This document shows positions 46,380-57,257 of a DNA stretch of 64,000 nt, in pieces. A program made the translations under genes and the position numbers. The notes beneath the pieces are model-generated. The model was not told where the DNA came from. It was given only the letters and a program-made list of their open reading frames with translations, and ran no database searches. Position 1 is the first letter of the stretch. Each line of letters starts with the position of its first letter. This DNA is from Apoderus coryli (Eukaryota > Arthropoda > Insecta > Coleoptera > Attelabidae): assembly GCA_911728435.2 (NCBI GenBank), contig OU452205.1, positions 11,662,260-11,726,259 of the forward strand, read 5' to 3'.

Positions 46380-46812
46380 ATATGTATTGTATAAAAAATA
46401 CGATACGATACTAAACGGTAAAACTTATAGATGTAGTTTAAATCTGTCAAAGTTTTGTATTTATATGAAGTTTATTATGCAGCAAATATGGTATTTAGGC
46501 TATCATTGTGTATTTTCATTATTGTTTCTTCTTAAGGTTGATTTAAAAACTTTGTTATTTCAATAACATTTAAATAAACAGTTTTTAAATCTTTTACATA
46601 ATATAATTTAACTTATCGTAACATGATATATTATATACCTTATAAAAGAAAAAAATTTTGAATTATAAATACCGTTTTTTTTTTCTTTTTCTTTTTACCT
46701 TAATAACGATTTCCCAGAGATACTGTAGATAGTATATTTGTTTAAATGTTCAAAAATTCCATGTTAAATATTTAATATGAAAGATTTGAAAGCTTCTGAT
46801 GATGATACTATT
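46380..46812. other. Gene-free stretch
   Basis: AT-rich, nothing recognised. Confidence 0.3.
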
Positions 46813-46955
46813 GAGCTTCGAAACATATTTGGCATTCATTTGACGTTCATTTTATAAATTTGAATATCTAGGAAGACGTAAAAACGCCTCTTTCTACATG
46901 TTCACATTTATAAAATGAACTTCATATTATTAATGCCAAATATGTTTCGGAGCTC
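46813..46955. repeat. Foldback repeat
   Basis: GAGCTTCGAAACATATTTGG at the left pairs with the inverted GAGCTCCGAAACATATTTGG at the right, and further inward TTCATTTTATAAA pairs with TTTATAAAATGAA. About 143 bp; no ORF. Confidence 0.65.
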
Positions 46956-47579
46956 TCTACAGTGGCGTGGTGGGGCAGTAGGGGGTTGGATATTTATGTA
47001 TGGTCGTGACATGTTCCATTACTTACCATTAATATAAATACCAAGTTTTATCTTGTTCGGCTCCTTATTCTTGGAATTATCATCGTTCAAGCAACGTTTG
47101 CTCAAACTTCACTTAAATGCTTCAATTTACACAATAAATATTACCCGAGCCATCAGATATGACGCTAGTAAGACGTTCTGTTGTTTCGGAACTATCTAGA
47201 GACATAGAGAGGGGAGACTAAGCTTCGACGAGTACGCATCCAATTTTTGGTTTCACTATTCAAGCTGCCATTTTGAAGCGCTAATTTGGTTTTGATTTAA
47301 TGTTCGCGTGTTCTTTTTTTTCTGTTGTTTGTTGATATATTTTTGTTGATTTTTATTAAATTTCAAAGGAGAAAATAAGATTAATATTTAATTCTAATCA
47401 TATAAGTACTCGAAATAACCAAAGTGCAGTGAAAAGCTGCCACCATAGAAGAAGGTTTCCTGTTGATGGAATTTCTTTTGAACCTATTGTGTTTATTAAA
47501 AATATACATTCATTTGTGAAGCATTTTTTACAATGTACAAACAAACAGCAGTTCTAGTACATATTTTGTCGATATACTT

Positions 47580-48050
47580 TTTCAAGCATACATTAGTACA
47601 ATAATTGCAGCATTGCTAAAGCAATAAGTAGAAACTCTTGAACTAAGTCCTAACTGATCTTGGTCCAGAATTAACTTGTTCCAACGCCAATCAAGGTAAG
47701 CATAGGATCCAGCTTTATTAGTTTTGAAAACACGCTTCAAAATGGTGGACCCTTGGTGAAACAATTCGCACAGCTTGATGTGCATTCTATCCTCTCTATG
47801 TCTCTGAGATTATCCGGTTCCAAAAATGTGACGATTTTTCCATACCCAAAGGTTCGTGCACGATAATTTGCACACATTCCAGTGGACAACCACATGATCC
47901 AGAAACATGTTTTCTGACAATAATTTTTCGTCATTAGGCGTCCTAGACGAGGAAACACGGATGTTCGGCCATTTTTGAACTCTGTATACCACCACTTAAT
48001 AGTGGCAATAAGAGGTGAAGCATCTCCATACACGGATTCCAATTCGATTA
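47580..48050 (-). pseudogene. mariner-family transposase N-terminal remnant
   Basis: The - strand frame from 48042 reads VYGDASPLIATIKWWYTEFK and NGRTSVF, the paired-type helix-turn-helix block of mariner transposases (YGD.SPS..TVK.W..EF..GRTS). After frame changes, CELFHQGSTILKRVF (about 47740) resembles the block before the first catalytic Asp. A different lineage from the mariner copies at 27388 and 38272. Catalytic parts are absent. Confidence 0.65.
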
Positions 48051-49313
48051 CAATGTAGATTTAGGAAATAGAGATAATATAAAAAATGTTGTAGATCCAG
48101 GAGAAGACAATAACCATTGTCGAAACTTCTATAGGAGGAGAAGGAAAAAAAGGGGAAAAAATAAATAAATGACAATTTTAATGATTGTTTAAACCAATGT
48201 TTACACAAATGAAGTAAGGAAGTTTCATTTCAAAATTCGAACCTAATACCCAAGGGGGAAAAAAATAATTAAAATTAAAAACCGATGTTCAAGAAAAATC
48301 TGTTCTACATATTCAGTTGAAATCCGATTAGTTATTGCATCAATCTAGTCATCACAATAGTATTAACAAGTTTGACTTTCCTAAAATTAACTTAATTTTT
48401 AAAATAGTTAATAACTAGTCAAAATAAACTTTAACGCCATCACTGCTTAATTCTCTTTCTGTAGGTTAGTATACATACACTTTTCCTTTACTAATTGAAA
48501 TTTTAACGAAAACTTTTTAATAGTTCCCGCCGTAATGAGATATTATAATCTCGACGGTTTTTAATAATAGTCATTGCATCAACGTGTATAAGCTTGATGT
48601 AAAAGCTAATTTAATTTATATTTTATTTATGTGCCGGTTATTTAAGGATTAATTTATTAATTAAATGCCGGCGTTCACTTTGTTCTGGAAGAGTTACTTT
48701 GTGGAAATTTAATACTAAAGTAGGCATTTTACATTAAAAGCGTTATTAGAGTTTCGCAGTTTAAAGCACTCACTCGCTCACTCACTATGCCTGCCTGCTG
48801 TTACTGTCTGTCTAGCGTTATTGTGGATATCACAGGACCGGATCTAGATCATTTATTAAAACACAGTTCCCATCTGTTCATCCTCGAAATATGTTGTTTT
48901 GTTTTACTTGAACCGAAAATTTAATAAAATGAATGATAATGAAACAGGAACGCAAATTTTTGTTATTAAGAATCAAGACAACCACAATTACCTGGGTTTC
49001 CATGCTTGTCAATTCATTTGAGTAATTTCGAAAAAAAAATTATTTTAAAGATTTTTATTATGTTAATTTTACAAGTTGTGAAAATGTTACCCATACAGAT
49101 TCTGTTCAAATGTATTTTGTACTATTGGCTAGGATCCTTGGCATCCATTTTTTGTAATTAGACCCACGCAGATATTTTGTTTAAAAATTTTAATAAGAAA
49201 ACACAAAAGAAATTAATACGTATACAACACAAACACGACATAAAACACAATGTGAGACAAAATCTTTAAAAGCAAAGAAAAGTATAGAACAAAGGAGCTT
49301 TTTTTTCTTGGAG

Positions 49314-49315
<2 letters not shown>
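48051..49315. other. Gene-free stretch
   Basis: AT-rich. At 49133-49155 TTGGCTAGGATCCTTGGCATCC resembles, in pieces, a repeat also present at 51172; otherwise nothing recognised. Confidence 0.3.

Positions 49316-49347
<32 letters not shown>
49316..49347. repeat. (TA)n microsatellite
   Basis: About 15 uninterrupted TA dinucleotides. It sits about 40 bp left of the foldback at 49387. Confidence 0.9.
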
Positions 49348-49351
<4 letters not shown>

Positions 49352-49386
49352 AAATTCCTAATCAACTTTTAAGTTGTTCATTTTTT

Positions 49387-49755
49387 CCTATAAGATTCTT
49401 ATAACCAATTAATAGTTTTCTTGTGTTTAACGAAAATACACAAAAAAAAGCAAAATTCAAGACTGTTACCTCATATTTGCCAAATTAACATTAACTGAGC
49501 ATAAAGATTAAAATCAATGAGCTTATGAATGGTTTTTCTCGGCTGTCCACTTGTTTATGTACTTCTTAGGAGTTTGTTTAGTTTTGTGACATTTATTTAT
49601 TCATAAGCTCATTGATTTTAATCTTTAATGCTCAGTTTACAAAAAAAAAATGTTAATTTGGCAAATATGAGGTAATGGTCTTTAATTTTGCTTTTTTTTT
49701 GTGTATTTTTGTTAAACACAAGAAAACCATTAATTGGTTTTAAAGATCTTATAGG
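49387..49755. repeat. Large foldback element (~370 bp)
   Basis: The left arm starting CCTATAAGATTCTTATAACC is repeated inverted up to 49755, with the centre near 49565. Arms of about 175 bp include AAGCAAAATT, GAGGTAACAG-like and CATAAGCTCATTGATTTTAA blocks. Each arm contains poly-A/poly-T runs of different length. No ORF; one chance ORF in the right arm (49688-49903) is explained by it. Confidence 0.8.
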
Positions 49756-49839
49756 AACAGATGAACAAGGAAACCCACGCACTAGTCATCTGACTTCAGT
49801 AGGTACTCCCTCCCTCTTTATTTATTCCAGATCAAATCT

Positions 49840-51030
49840 ATGTATTAATAAATTTATTGGCATCGTCACAGTCAGTATATACATAAATAAAAATACAATA
49901 TAAACAAACAAAATACTAAAACAGCAAATGCGTGTGTAAATAGTACAAATACAAAACAGTAAAACAAAGTACATAAAAGTAATTTAAAACTTCAATAAAT
50001 AGTCTAAAGGGGCATAATTCAAATATTACAACAACAATCAACAGACTATAATATAACTTAAGATTAACAAAGCACTAGAGTGTAAAAAATTCACTCAAAA
50101 TTTGTAGGTGAGATAGTCAGCATAGTCATATGGGAGTTGTTTTTTCACTTCAACTTTAAATTTATTGTTGTTCGCAATATCTTTTATCTGACGAGGGAGG
50201 TGATTATAGAACCTAACGGCCATAACCTGAAACTGTCGGTCTGTCAAAGCTAATCTGTGCCGGGGCAGACACAGGTTTTTCTTATGTCGCGTTTCATAAC
50301 AGTGTAGATCATCATGACTTCTTAAAGTATTGAGATTTTCCCTAATATAAAAAATGCATTGCCAAACATACAGAGCAGGAACTGTTAAAATATTTAATTT
50401 TTTAAAGAAGGGTTTGCATGGCTCTCTATATCCAGCTTTAGCCATTACGCGAACAGCCGCCTTTTGAATTTTAAAGATAAATTGCCATTGCGGTGCCTTG
50501 CCCCAAAACAAAACGCTATAACTAATTAGGCCTTGAAAGTATCCCATATATGCACAACGCAAGACTTCTTGTGAACATGTAGTCGATAGTTTTCGCAAGA
50601 GATAAACCAACACTGGACAATTTTTTGGCAAGGCAATCGATCTGATCTTTCCATGTCAATTTTGGGTATACAATTACTCCAAGAAACTTATAAGTATTGT
50701 GTTCGCTAGTAAAATTTTTCCTTAGTGTAAAATCAATCCTCTCCGTTTTCCAGAAGTTAAGAGACAGTCCGTTAGAGGCAAACCAATTCTCAGAACTTTT
50801 TAATTTTGTTTGGATTATGTTATTAAAATCCTCGGAAGCCTGGTAAATTGTGGTGTCGTCTGCATACTGAATTACTTGAGTAAAAAAGATGATAAGTCGT
50901 TGACATATATAATAAATAAAAGTGGACCAAGAATTGAGGGATACTCCGGTTGTCACAGGCCTTACTTCAGACCTCTCTCCCATATAGTCAACTAACTGGT
51001 CTCGATCACTCAAGTAAATTTGAGAATAAA
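49840..51030 (-). mobile_element. 5'-truncated Jockey-like LINE
   Basis: On the - strand: reverse-transcriptase palm with QYADDTTIYQ, the thumb and the C-terminal domain, a 3' UTR of about 250 bp and an end at CCAATAAATTTATTAATAC (about 49845-49865). The 5' end near 51030 lies just upstream of the polymerase palm. One frameshift separates the two ORFs at about 50600. Frame changes and an internal deletion before YADD show it is inactive. Confidence 0.85.
50095..51013 (-). pseudogene. LINE reverse transcriptase, C-terminal half
   Basis: First frame (51013-50522): SDRDQLVDYMGERSEVRPV, a break where GSILGPLLF should stand (present only in another frame near 50930), then IQYADDTTIYQASEDF, the catalytic box, SSENWFASNGLSLNFWKTE and YKFLGVIVYPKLTWKDQI. 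Second frame (50631-50095): LRKLSTTCSQEVLRCAY, ISYSVLFWGKAPQ, IFKIQKAAVRVM and the C-terminal block QVMAVRFYNHLPRQIKDI. The order and motifs are those of Jockey-group LINEs. At least two frameshifts. Confidence 0.87.
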
Positions 51031-51047
51031 TAAATTATTATTCTTAT

Positions 51048-51330
51048 TATTGGCTTTGGAATCCAGTTTCGTAGTAAAACATTTATATTTCAACACACTG
51101 TCTGGGGAACTGGTTATTATAAATCCTCTTACAGCAGCAGCAGCATAGCCCGGAGGCTATTTAGTAACATTGGCTAAGATCTTTGGCATCCAGATTCGAA
51201 GTAAAACATTTATTTTTTATCCTACTGTCCAGGCAACCGGTTATTCAAAATTCTCTTACGGCAGGAGTATAGTGCGGATGCACTCCATCTTGCTGGAAAT
51301 GAAGCAGATTTACATTCTGGTGTTGGTCAT
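51048..51330 (-). pseudogene. Tandemly duplicated Tc1-like transposase fragment
   Basis: On the - strand the right unit reads HFQQDGVHPHYTPAVREF (near 51300-51250), the second catalytic block of Tc1-type transposases, then CFTSNLDAKDLA. The left unit (51160-51048) repeats the region as YAAAAVRGFI..., CFTTKLDSKA. The two units are about 110 bp, in the same direction, and clearly diverged. Nothing else of the transposase remains. Confidence 0.55.
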
Positions 51331-52095
51331 CATTTTCTATTATCAAAGGTTCAATTACATCCGTTTGCATGTATAGCAACACCTCACCAGTTTCCAGGAA
51401 TTAAAAGTCCTACAATATATGATTTCTTGTCACTCTAGACGTTTATTTCTTGAGGGTGTTAGGTGTCAATCTCAAGTTATTGTCATCCCAGTAACAGAGT
51501 GACGAATACACATATTATAAAATTTTTACGTTCTATAGAAAATGTCACTGACTAAGTGAGTAAAATCTGCTGTTAGTATATAATATCAGAAGCAGATTAT
51601 TATAAATGTATCTACTTATATGCATAACAAGTATTAACAATAGTATTAATTATTATAAAGATATGTGACTTGCTGTTCGAACACGGACTAGGTACGTGTG
51701 CATCTATGTCTAAACTTCTAAAAACACAAACAGTGTTTTTCACCGTAGATTTATATGTTACCGTGTTGGAGCGGTAAGGAAAAATACAGTATTCTTTTAT
51801 ACAAATGAACATACAATTGTTAATGCATAAAGGATTTTTAAAATATCGTAGGGCATGTATTGTTATGAAAAGTTAAAAGGGTGCGCCTATGGACGGCTGC
51901 GGTCGGTATTGACACTACAAAGGGATATCGAGTGGTGGTTTTTTATATTTATAGTCAACATTCAGTTTCTATTCCGATTTTAAAGCATAATTGAATTAAA
52001 CATTTATTGAAAATATAGTAGGTAGATTTTTTTGCTATCAAATTTCAGCTGAACTCAACTTGAAGGATTCACCATATTATTTATTTTTGTTTCAG
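51331..52095. other. Gene-free stretch upstream of the LMO exon
   Basis: No transposon or gene recognised. The last 30 bp form a good pyrimidine-rich acceptor (TTATTTTTGTTTCAG, ending 52095). Confidence 0.35.
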
Positions 52096-52421
52096 AACAA
52101 AATACATCGGATGACAGCACAGTCACAGCATCGTTACGTTGCCTGTGACTCACTACTGTAAGTGGAAGGCGGAGAAAGTATTTTGTTCAATTTTCTAAGA
52201 CGGTCAGCGCCGGATAGAGCGCACCATCTCCATCAAACTGGCCGCCAGTGCATTAGCGTCAATGAATCCACACTACCATCCGTATGGGGGGCCGGAATTG
52301 ACATCACCCCATCCCCCATCGCCTGACAATGGCAATTATCACAGCCATCCAGGAGGGAATGGGGGACCACATGGCGGCGGGAGAATGCATCCGGCGAATG
52401 GGCATTCTATTGGATCAATCG
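52096..52421 (+). other. LMO4-like gene: exon with 5' UTR and start codon
   Basis: The exon starts after the acceptor TTTTTGTTTCAG at 52095 and ends at the donor ATCG|GTAAGA at 52421/52422. Its first 166 bp are untranslated: TAA at 52196-52198 lies in frame upstream of the ATG at 52262, with no ATG between. A second donor-like site, CTACT|GTAAGTGG at about 52158, could allow an alternative short leader exon. Confidence 0.6.
52262..52421 (+). CDS. LMO4-like LIM-only protein, first coding exon
   Basis: Encodes the N-terminus of a LIM-only transcriptional cofactor (LMO4 type; Drosophila CG5708 group), which binds nuclear partners such as LDB/Chip by its LIM domains and has no DNA-binding domain of its own. 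The start MNPHYHPYGGPELTSPHPPS is Pro/Gly/His-rich low complexity without a fold; insect LMO4-like proteins have a longer N-terminus than the vertebrate ones. ATG at 52262 is the first in frame after a stop at 52196. The 160 coding bases end in phase 1 (last base G), and the next exon supplies GC to complete Gly, so SIG joins IPNG. The Kozak context is weak (T at -3). Confidence 0.85.
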
Positions 52422-52949
52422 GTAAGATTATAACACATACTTTAATCACAAATTTTTGTGTTATGTTTTTTTTACAGAGTGTGATGAATGTACACGAAAT
52501 TAGTTGAAATAATAAATAAGAATTTGTGTCTGTAATTGATATATTGTTGCTCTGGTCTTCTTACCACAAATATGGAGGACTAAGTAATCCTGTATACAAA
52601 ACCGAAACAATACTCAATTTCTTTTATGGTTCAGTATCTACACAAACAAAATCAATTCGAACTTTTTTAATGATGTTCGGTTGACTTGCAACGCGTTCCG
52701 TGTTCGCAAATCCATAAATAGACGAACTTCAAATTTACATAAACACTATAAAACGTCTCTCACTGTCAAATTTAAATTGCAGTTAAACTGATCGAGGCAC
52801 AACCTGAATTGCAGTATTCTAGAAAATTACGACGTATTACATAAATTCGCTTTACTGTTTTTCTCTCAGCATTGATCATCCATAGTCACTATCAAAATTT
52901 CTAAATGTACTTACAATCATTTTCCCTTGTGCTTTTTGTTCACCACGAC

Positions 52950-53950
52950 GTTGATGCGTTCAATCACTGTCTGTGAATGTGCTTCCTTTATGGCGGGACA
53001 TCCTTGATCCTTGCTTTATCGCCTTTCGGGATACCATGATTATTACATCATCGATCGTACCGATATTTCAGCAACTGTTTGTTATGAAATTCATTTAAGT
53101 CTCTGTTCAAAACAGTTGGTGGTCATTTATCCTGATTGTTAACTATTTCTCAAACGTCTTCCTCGATAAGTATGAGTGTTGTCGTGAAGACGTCCTAGTC
53201 GATGTTCAAATTTAGTCTCTCATTTTTGAAAACTCTGCGGGATACTACGACGTTTTTCCTGAACAAATACTTTTCGTACACCCGTGAGTAATGTCTCCTT
53301 TTAATCACAATCCTGAATTTGTCTCTTAGGCCTTGGCAGCTTCAACTTGTAAACTGTGAGCCATTCGTAATGCCTGCTGTATACTAAAGTGCCACCAATG
53401 AAGGTTTATATAGAACTGCTGGGCAAACTCTATCTTGTCCCCGTTGTTTGCTGTCTCTTGTACATCGGTCATTGAACGAAGTTGGTACTTGACGTTGTTT
53501 CGACTTTTACTTTTCCTGATGCAGCCTTACCATATATACTTATTTCATCTCTAGTTCTACGATTTTCTTGCTGATTTCTTTTAATCCTTCTTTTGTTTTG
53601 ATTGTTACGTGTTGTGTCTTCATTGATAGATCTTAAATTATTCTTCTAGTTCATGTTTTGTTTGTCTGCTTTTGTCACCAAATGTTTTTTGATTTTTTGT
53701 TTTGTTTTTTCCGCTTACTGTTCTTTAGAATTTTTTATATCATATATCTTTTCTAGTTTCATGTGTTTTCTTCCATTTTTGCCAAGGTTGTGTCGAGTAT
53801 TTGCGTTGCGATATTTTTTTTCTGCTCGTTCTTCGTCCTCCTGAAAAAAAAAATTAAGTAAGTGTGCGATTTGGCTCAGTTTTTTATAGCTTGATAAACT
53901 GCATTTTTTCAGCAAAAAATGACCTCGGTCGTTAAAATCCAAGCCCTACA
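52950..53950 (-). other. Unidentified, gag-like decayed sequence
   Basis: On the - strand this kilobase is unusually poor in stop codons for such AT-rich DNA and gives charged, polar peptides, for example EDEERAEKKYRNANTRHNLG (about 53855-53795) and VPTSFNDR-like and LRDKFRIVIK-like pieces further left. A TTTTTTTTCAG acceptor-like motif precedes the first. It may be a decayed retroelement ORF1/gag, but no diagnostic motif (zinc knuckle, capsid block) is visible. Confidence 0.25.
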
Positions 53951-54183
53951 TGCCAGTTTTTATGAGCAAAATTTTAATAAATCATATAAGCGGTTTTTTT
54001 TAATAAATCTGTCTGTACCTATACCAAATTACCAGAAACGATGATTTCGTAGAAAAATTAGAAATGCGCACTACTTTTTGGTTGTCTCAATTTTATCTTA
54101 AAATCTAGGCTTCCTTAAAAATTATTGAAATGTTTCAATATTGTAAAAAAAAAACACAATTAAGGTTTGTTTTTGTATTATTA

Positions 54184-54887
54184 ATCATAATGGAAAATTT
54201 AAATTTAAGAAAAAAATTGACATTGTTCGTCTTATTGGCGATAATATGTGTTCGGCAAGAGAAGCTATGAGAGAATTTAATATTAGACATCCTGATCGAC
54301 CAGTAAGTCTAAACAATGTGCAACGTGTAAGTCAAATTTTCAATGAAACAGGATGAGTTTCCTAAAATGAAGACTACATTTTAGAATATTCTAACGGCAA
54401 CCTTGATATCCCCAGAGAAAATATTAGAAGGTATTTGAAACAAAATACAAGCTTTGAAGACAACATTTTCGAAGTGACCAAGAAAGAAGATTAATGTTTT
54501 GCTATTGGCTTTATATTTAAATAACGGGAACTATCTGCAATAAAATGTTATTCAGCGACAAAGCTACCTTTACCAAAAATGGGGTCAAAATTGCCGTCAC
54601 TGGTCCGCTGACAATTCAGAATTCATAATAAATGCAAAGAAACAGTATTCGCAAAAGCAAATAATAATGTTTCGTATGGAGTACGCTAGATATTTTCTCA
54701 GGGGGTTACTTAAAGAAAAAGTTTACAAATCAAAGCCTCAAAATTTGCAAGAACTACAATCCAGGCTAATCCATGTCTGTGCTGAAATTACTCCACAGCA
54801 AATAAGGAGTGCAATTTTGAATATACGCAAAAGGAATGATAAGTGCATAGAAGAAAATGGTGGCTTGGTGGAAGTTACAAATATGTA
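54184..54887 (+). pseudogene. Tc1/mariner-type transposase relic (DUF4817-like)
   Basis: Near the ATG at 54190 a frame shift leads to DIVRLIGDNMCSAREAMREF and HPDRPVSLNNVQRVSQIF, the helix-turn-helix head of the same family as 19600-20592 (GNSAEARRLYQERHPDRQVP). The first catalytic block is MLFSDKATFTKNG (54547-54585), with the usual Glu after Asp replaced by Lys. After a deletion of the centre the C-terminal part reads KEKVYKSKPQNLQELQSRL and KRNDKCIEENGGLVEV to TAG at 54886. Second and third catalytic blocks are missing. Confidence 0.75.
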
Positions 54888-54889
54888 GG

Positions 54890-56715
54890 TAGTAAGTAGT
54901 TTCCTTTTATTCGGTAGACCCAATGTTAAGTTATTAAGAGTTTAATTTTATTTCTTTCTATTTTTGTCACGAAATCGTAACTAGTTAATCTTTTCTGATA
55001 AAACTTGTTATAGGCCCGTTTTTAGGGACTGAAAATGCAGTGGCGTGCCCAGATTTTTTCTACAAAATTGCTTATGTAGTTTATTAAAATTTTGTATGAC
55101 CCGTGTCATTTTTAGTGAAAACATGCAGTTTGTCAAGCTCTACAATTTACACGAGAACAAATGGATCACACCGTATATTCCTGAGATTTCATACACTGTT
55201 CTTCTATCATCACTTTTTGTTAATACCATAAATCACCAAAACTTTATTTTTAACTTTCTCATTATTTCACAACCAAATTGTTACGTATTCTAGGTCACAA
55301 ATTCAAAAATAGACTGGCCTCAGCAATATAAATTAATAACAATATTGCCAACATCACTTTTCAATTTACCTAAAACATTAAACTCAAACATTATTTTTTT
55401 AACCAGTGCGGTGTAACATGTACCTACTTAGCATGAAGACACCTTTGAATATATCCAAATTTAGGTCGTGAGATATCGAGATACCGAAAAGTTGAACTCT
55501 TATAAGAGTTCAACTTCTCGGTTGAGCTATTTTTTTAAACTTAATCAGTTCGTTTGACTAATTTTTAAATTGAAAATATCTTTTAGTGCTTGTTGTGGTT
55601 CTGAAGATATTCAGGACTAGAGAAGAAAACAATGGGAGCTTGCGGTTTCAGTTTAAAAAAAATTAAGTTATAGGTATACTGTTTAATTATTATACATGGT
55701 GGTCAAAATTTAAGGTTTTGATATTAATCAGTAATGTTAATAATGATTATTATATTCGAAAGGACCACGATATTATTAAATTTACTTTTACATTTACATG
55801 TAACGTTTGATGAAATCTCCTATATTAAAAACTTCTAAGGAAATCACTTGTCCGTAAAGTTTTAATGAACGGGTTGCGTGAATATTATTCCTGTTGTAAT
55901 AAAGTGCTTCTTTTTGTAAAAAAAATAAAAGTTACTCTATTATTCAGATTTTTATTCATATATTTCTGATATTAAGCCCTATTTATGCTAGGGCGATTAT
56001 CATATTATTTTTACGAGTATATATTTCTTAAATGTTAATGGTTATTATTTTATTTGGTTGGAGAATCGATTAGCAGTGATACATCAAATTTAGTAATAAG
56101 ATAAAGTGAAAATATTTACCTACATAATTAAAGATGTATCGTACAAATTTTATCAAATAATTCTGAGTCTGAGTCTGATACTTACGACACGCTAAAGACG
56201 TATAGTTAACGAGTTTGAAAGAATCAATTTTTTATGGATAATCTCTACAAAAAAATGACAAAACTTTTAGGTAATTTCGTAAATTTAATAGATACCTTAA
56301 TAACTCTAAAACCTAAGGCAGGATTACACCCTTATAAAGGATAAAATTAAGTAATTACTTAAATAAAGCTCATTTGATTACGCTACCTATCTAATAGACA
56401 AAATTTACAAGATAAAGGTCACTTGTGTTAAAAAGTTCATATAAGTAACAAAGGTTGCGATCCCTCACCGTTTTTAAGTAATTTCGATTTTTGTCAAAGA
56501 AAAAAAAATTGCAAAAAGCAACAACAATCAATCGATATTACAAAAAAACAAAGACAAACATCGTCATAAATATAGCTATGAACAGACATCTTATCTTACG
56601 TTCCACTCAGGTTTCTGCAAGCAAACAAAAGCATTTTAAATTTGCGATGTCTGGGGTCACGAAAAAAATCAGGGGAGCATCTATGAAGATTCTCAATTAA
56701 ATATCTCGGCTCATA
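54890..56715. other. Gene-free stretch within the intron
   Basis: AT-rich. GATCACACCGTATATTCC near 55165 resembles a worn Tc1/mariner-type end and may close the relic at 54184. A self-complementary GAACTCTTATAAGAGTTC lies at 55494-55511. No gene recognised. Confidence 0.35.
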
Positions 56716-57257
56716 TTAAATAAGTTTACAACAATGCAGGCGAAATCTCTCATCAAGACCCCACCAGTTGGACTTAACCAAGGCTGCGGTTATGTGAGCA
56801 AATTTCCTTAAATTAAAACAATAGCACAAGCAAGCATTCTGAATCCTCTGTAATCTGTCCTGAACCAATGCTGGCCAGTACAAGCCATTGCAATAGTTCA
56901 TAAAAGAAAGAACCATCACAAATTCTTAATCTAATATTCGTAGACAAAATTTCCTCGTACACATACAAAACTCTAAGCTTGAAACAACATTCCTGGATCA
57001 CGTTAGACACATGAAAGTCGAATCTTAGTTTATCATCAAAAATATACCCACATTTTTTGTATGTTCAGTTGTAGATAAGAGATAAGATAATTGTTTCAAA
57101 ACAAGGTTGTGAGCATCAGATACAGTATGGACGACATCAAGATCGCTATTAATTATTAGAAGGTATCGGTAACGAGTGTCTCTCTCGTGGTCAGCCCATC
57201 TATATGTCAGTTCTTCCCGTAAACAATTAGGACATCAAGTCGAAGTAACCTTATGAA
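56716..57257 (-). mobile_element. LINE fragment, 3' part, split by a hAT element
   Basis: The - strand frame reads MVLSFMNYCNGLYWPALVQ, RLQRIQNACLCYCFNLRKF, HITAALVKSNWW and LDERFRLHCCKLI: the region after the polymerase domain in Jockey-like LINEs. Upstream it continues through VVHTVSDAHNLVLKQLSYLL and TKNVGIFL up to the hAT target duplication at 57250. The rest of the LINE lies beyond the hAT element at 58332-58855. Confidence 0.8.

Noticed and set aside
49688..49903. 71-codon ORF
   Set aside because: Begins in the right arm of the foldback and runs into the LINE 3' end; not a gene.
53653..53844. 63-codon Phe/Cys-rich ORF resembling a membrane peptide
   Set aside because: T-rich antisense of the charged minus-strand reading; hydrophobicity follows from base composition.
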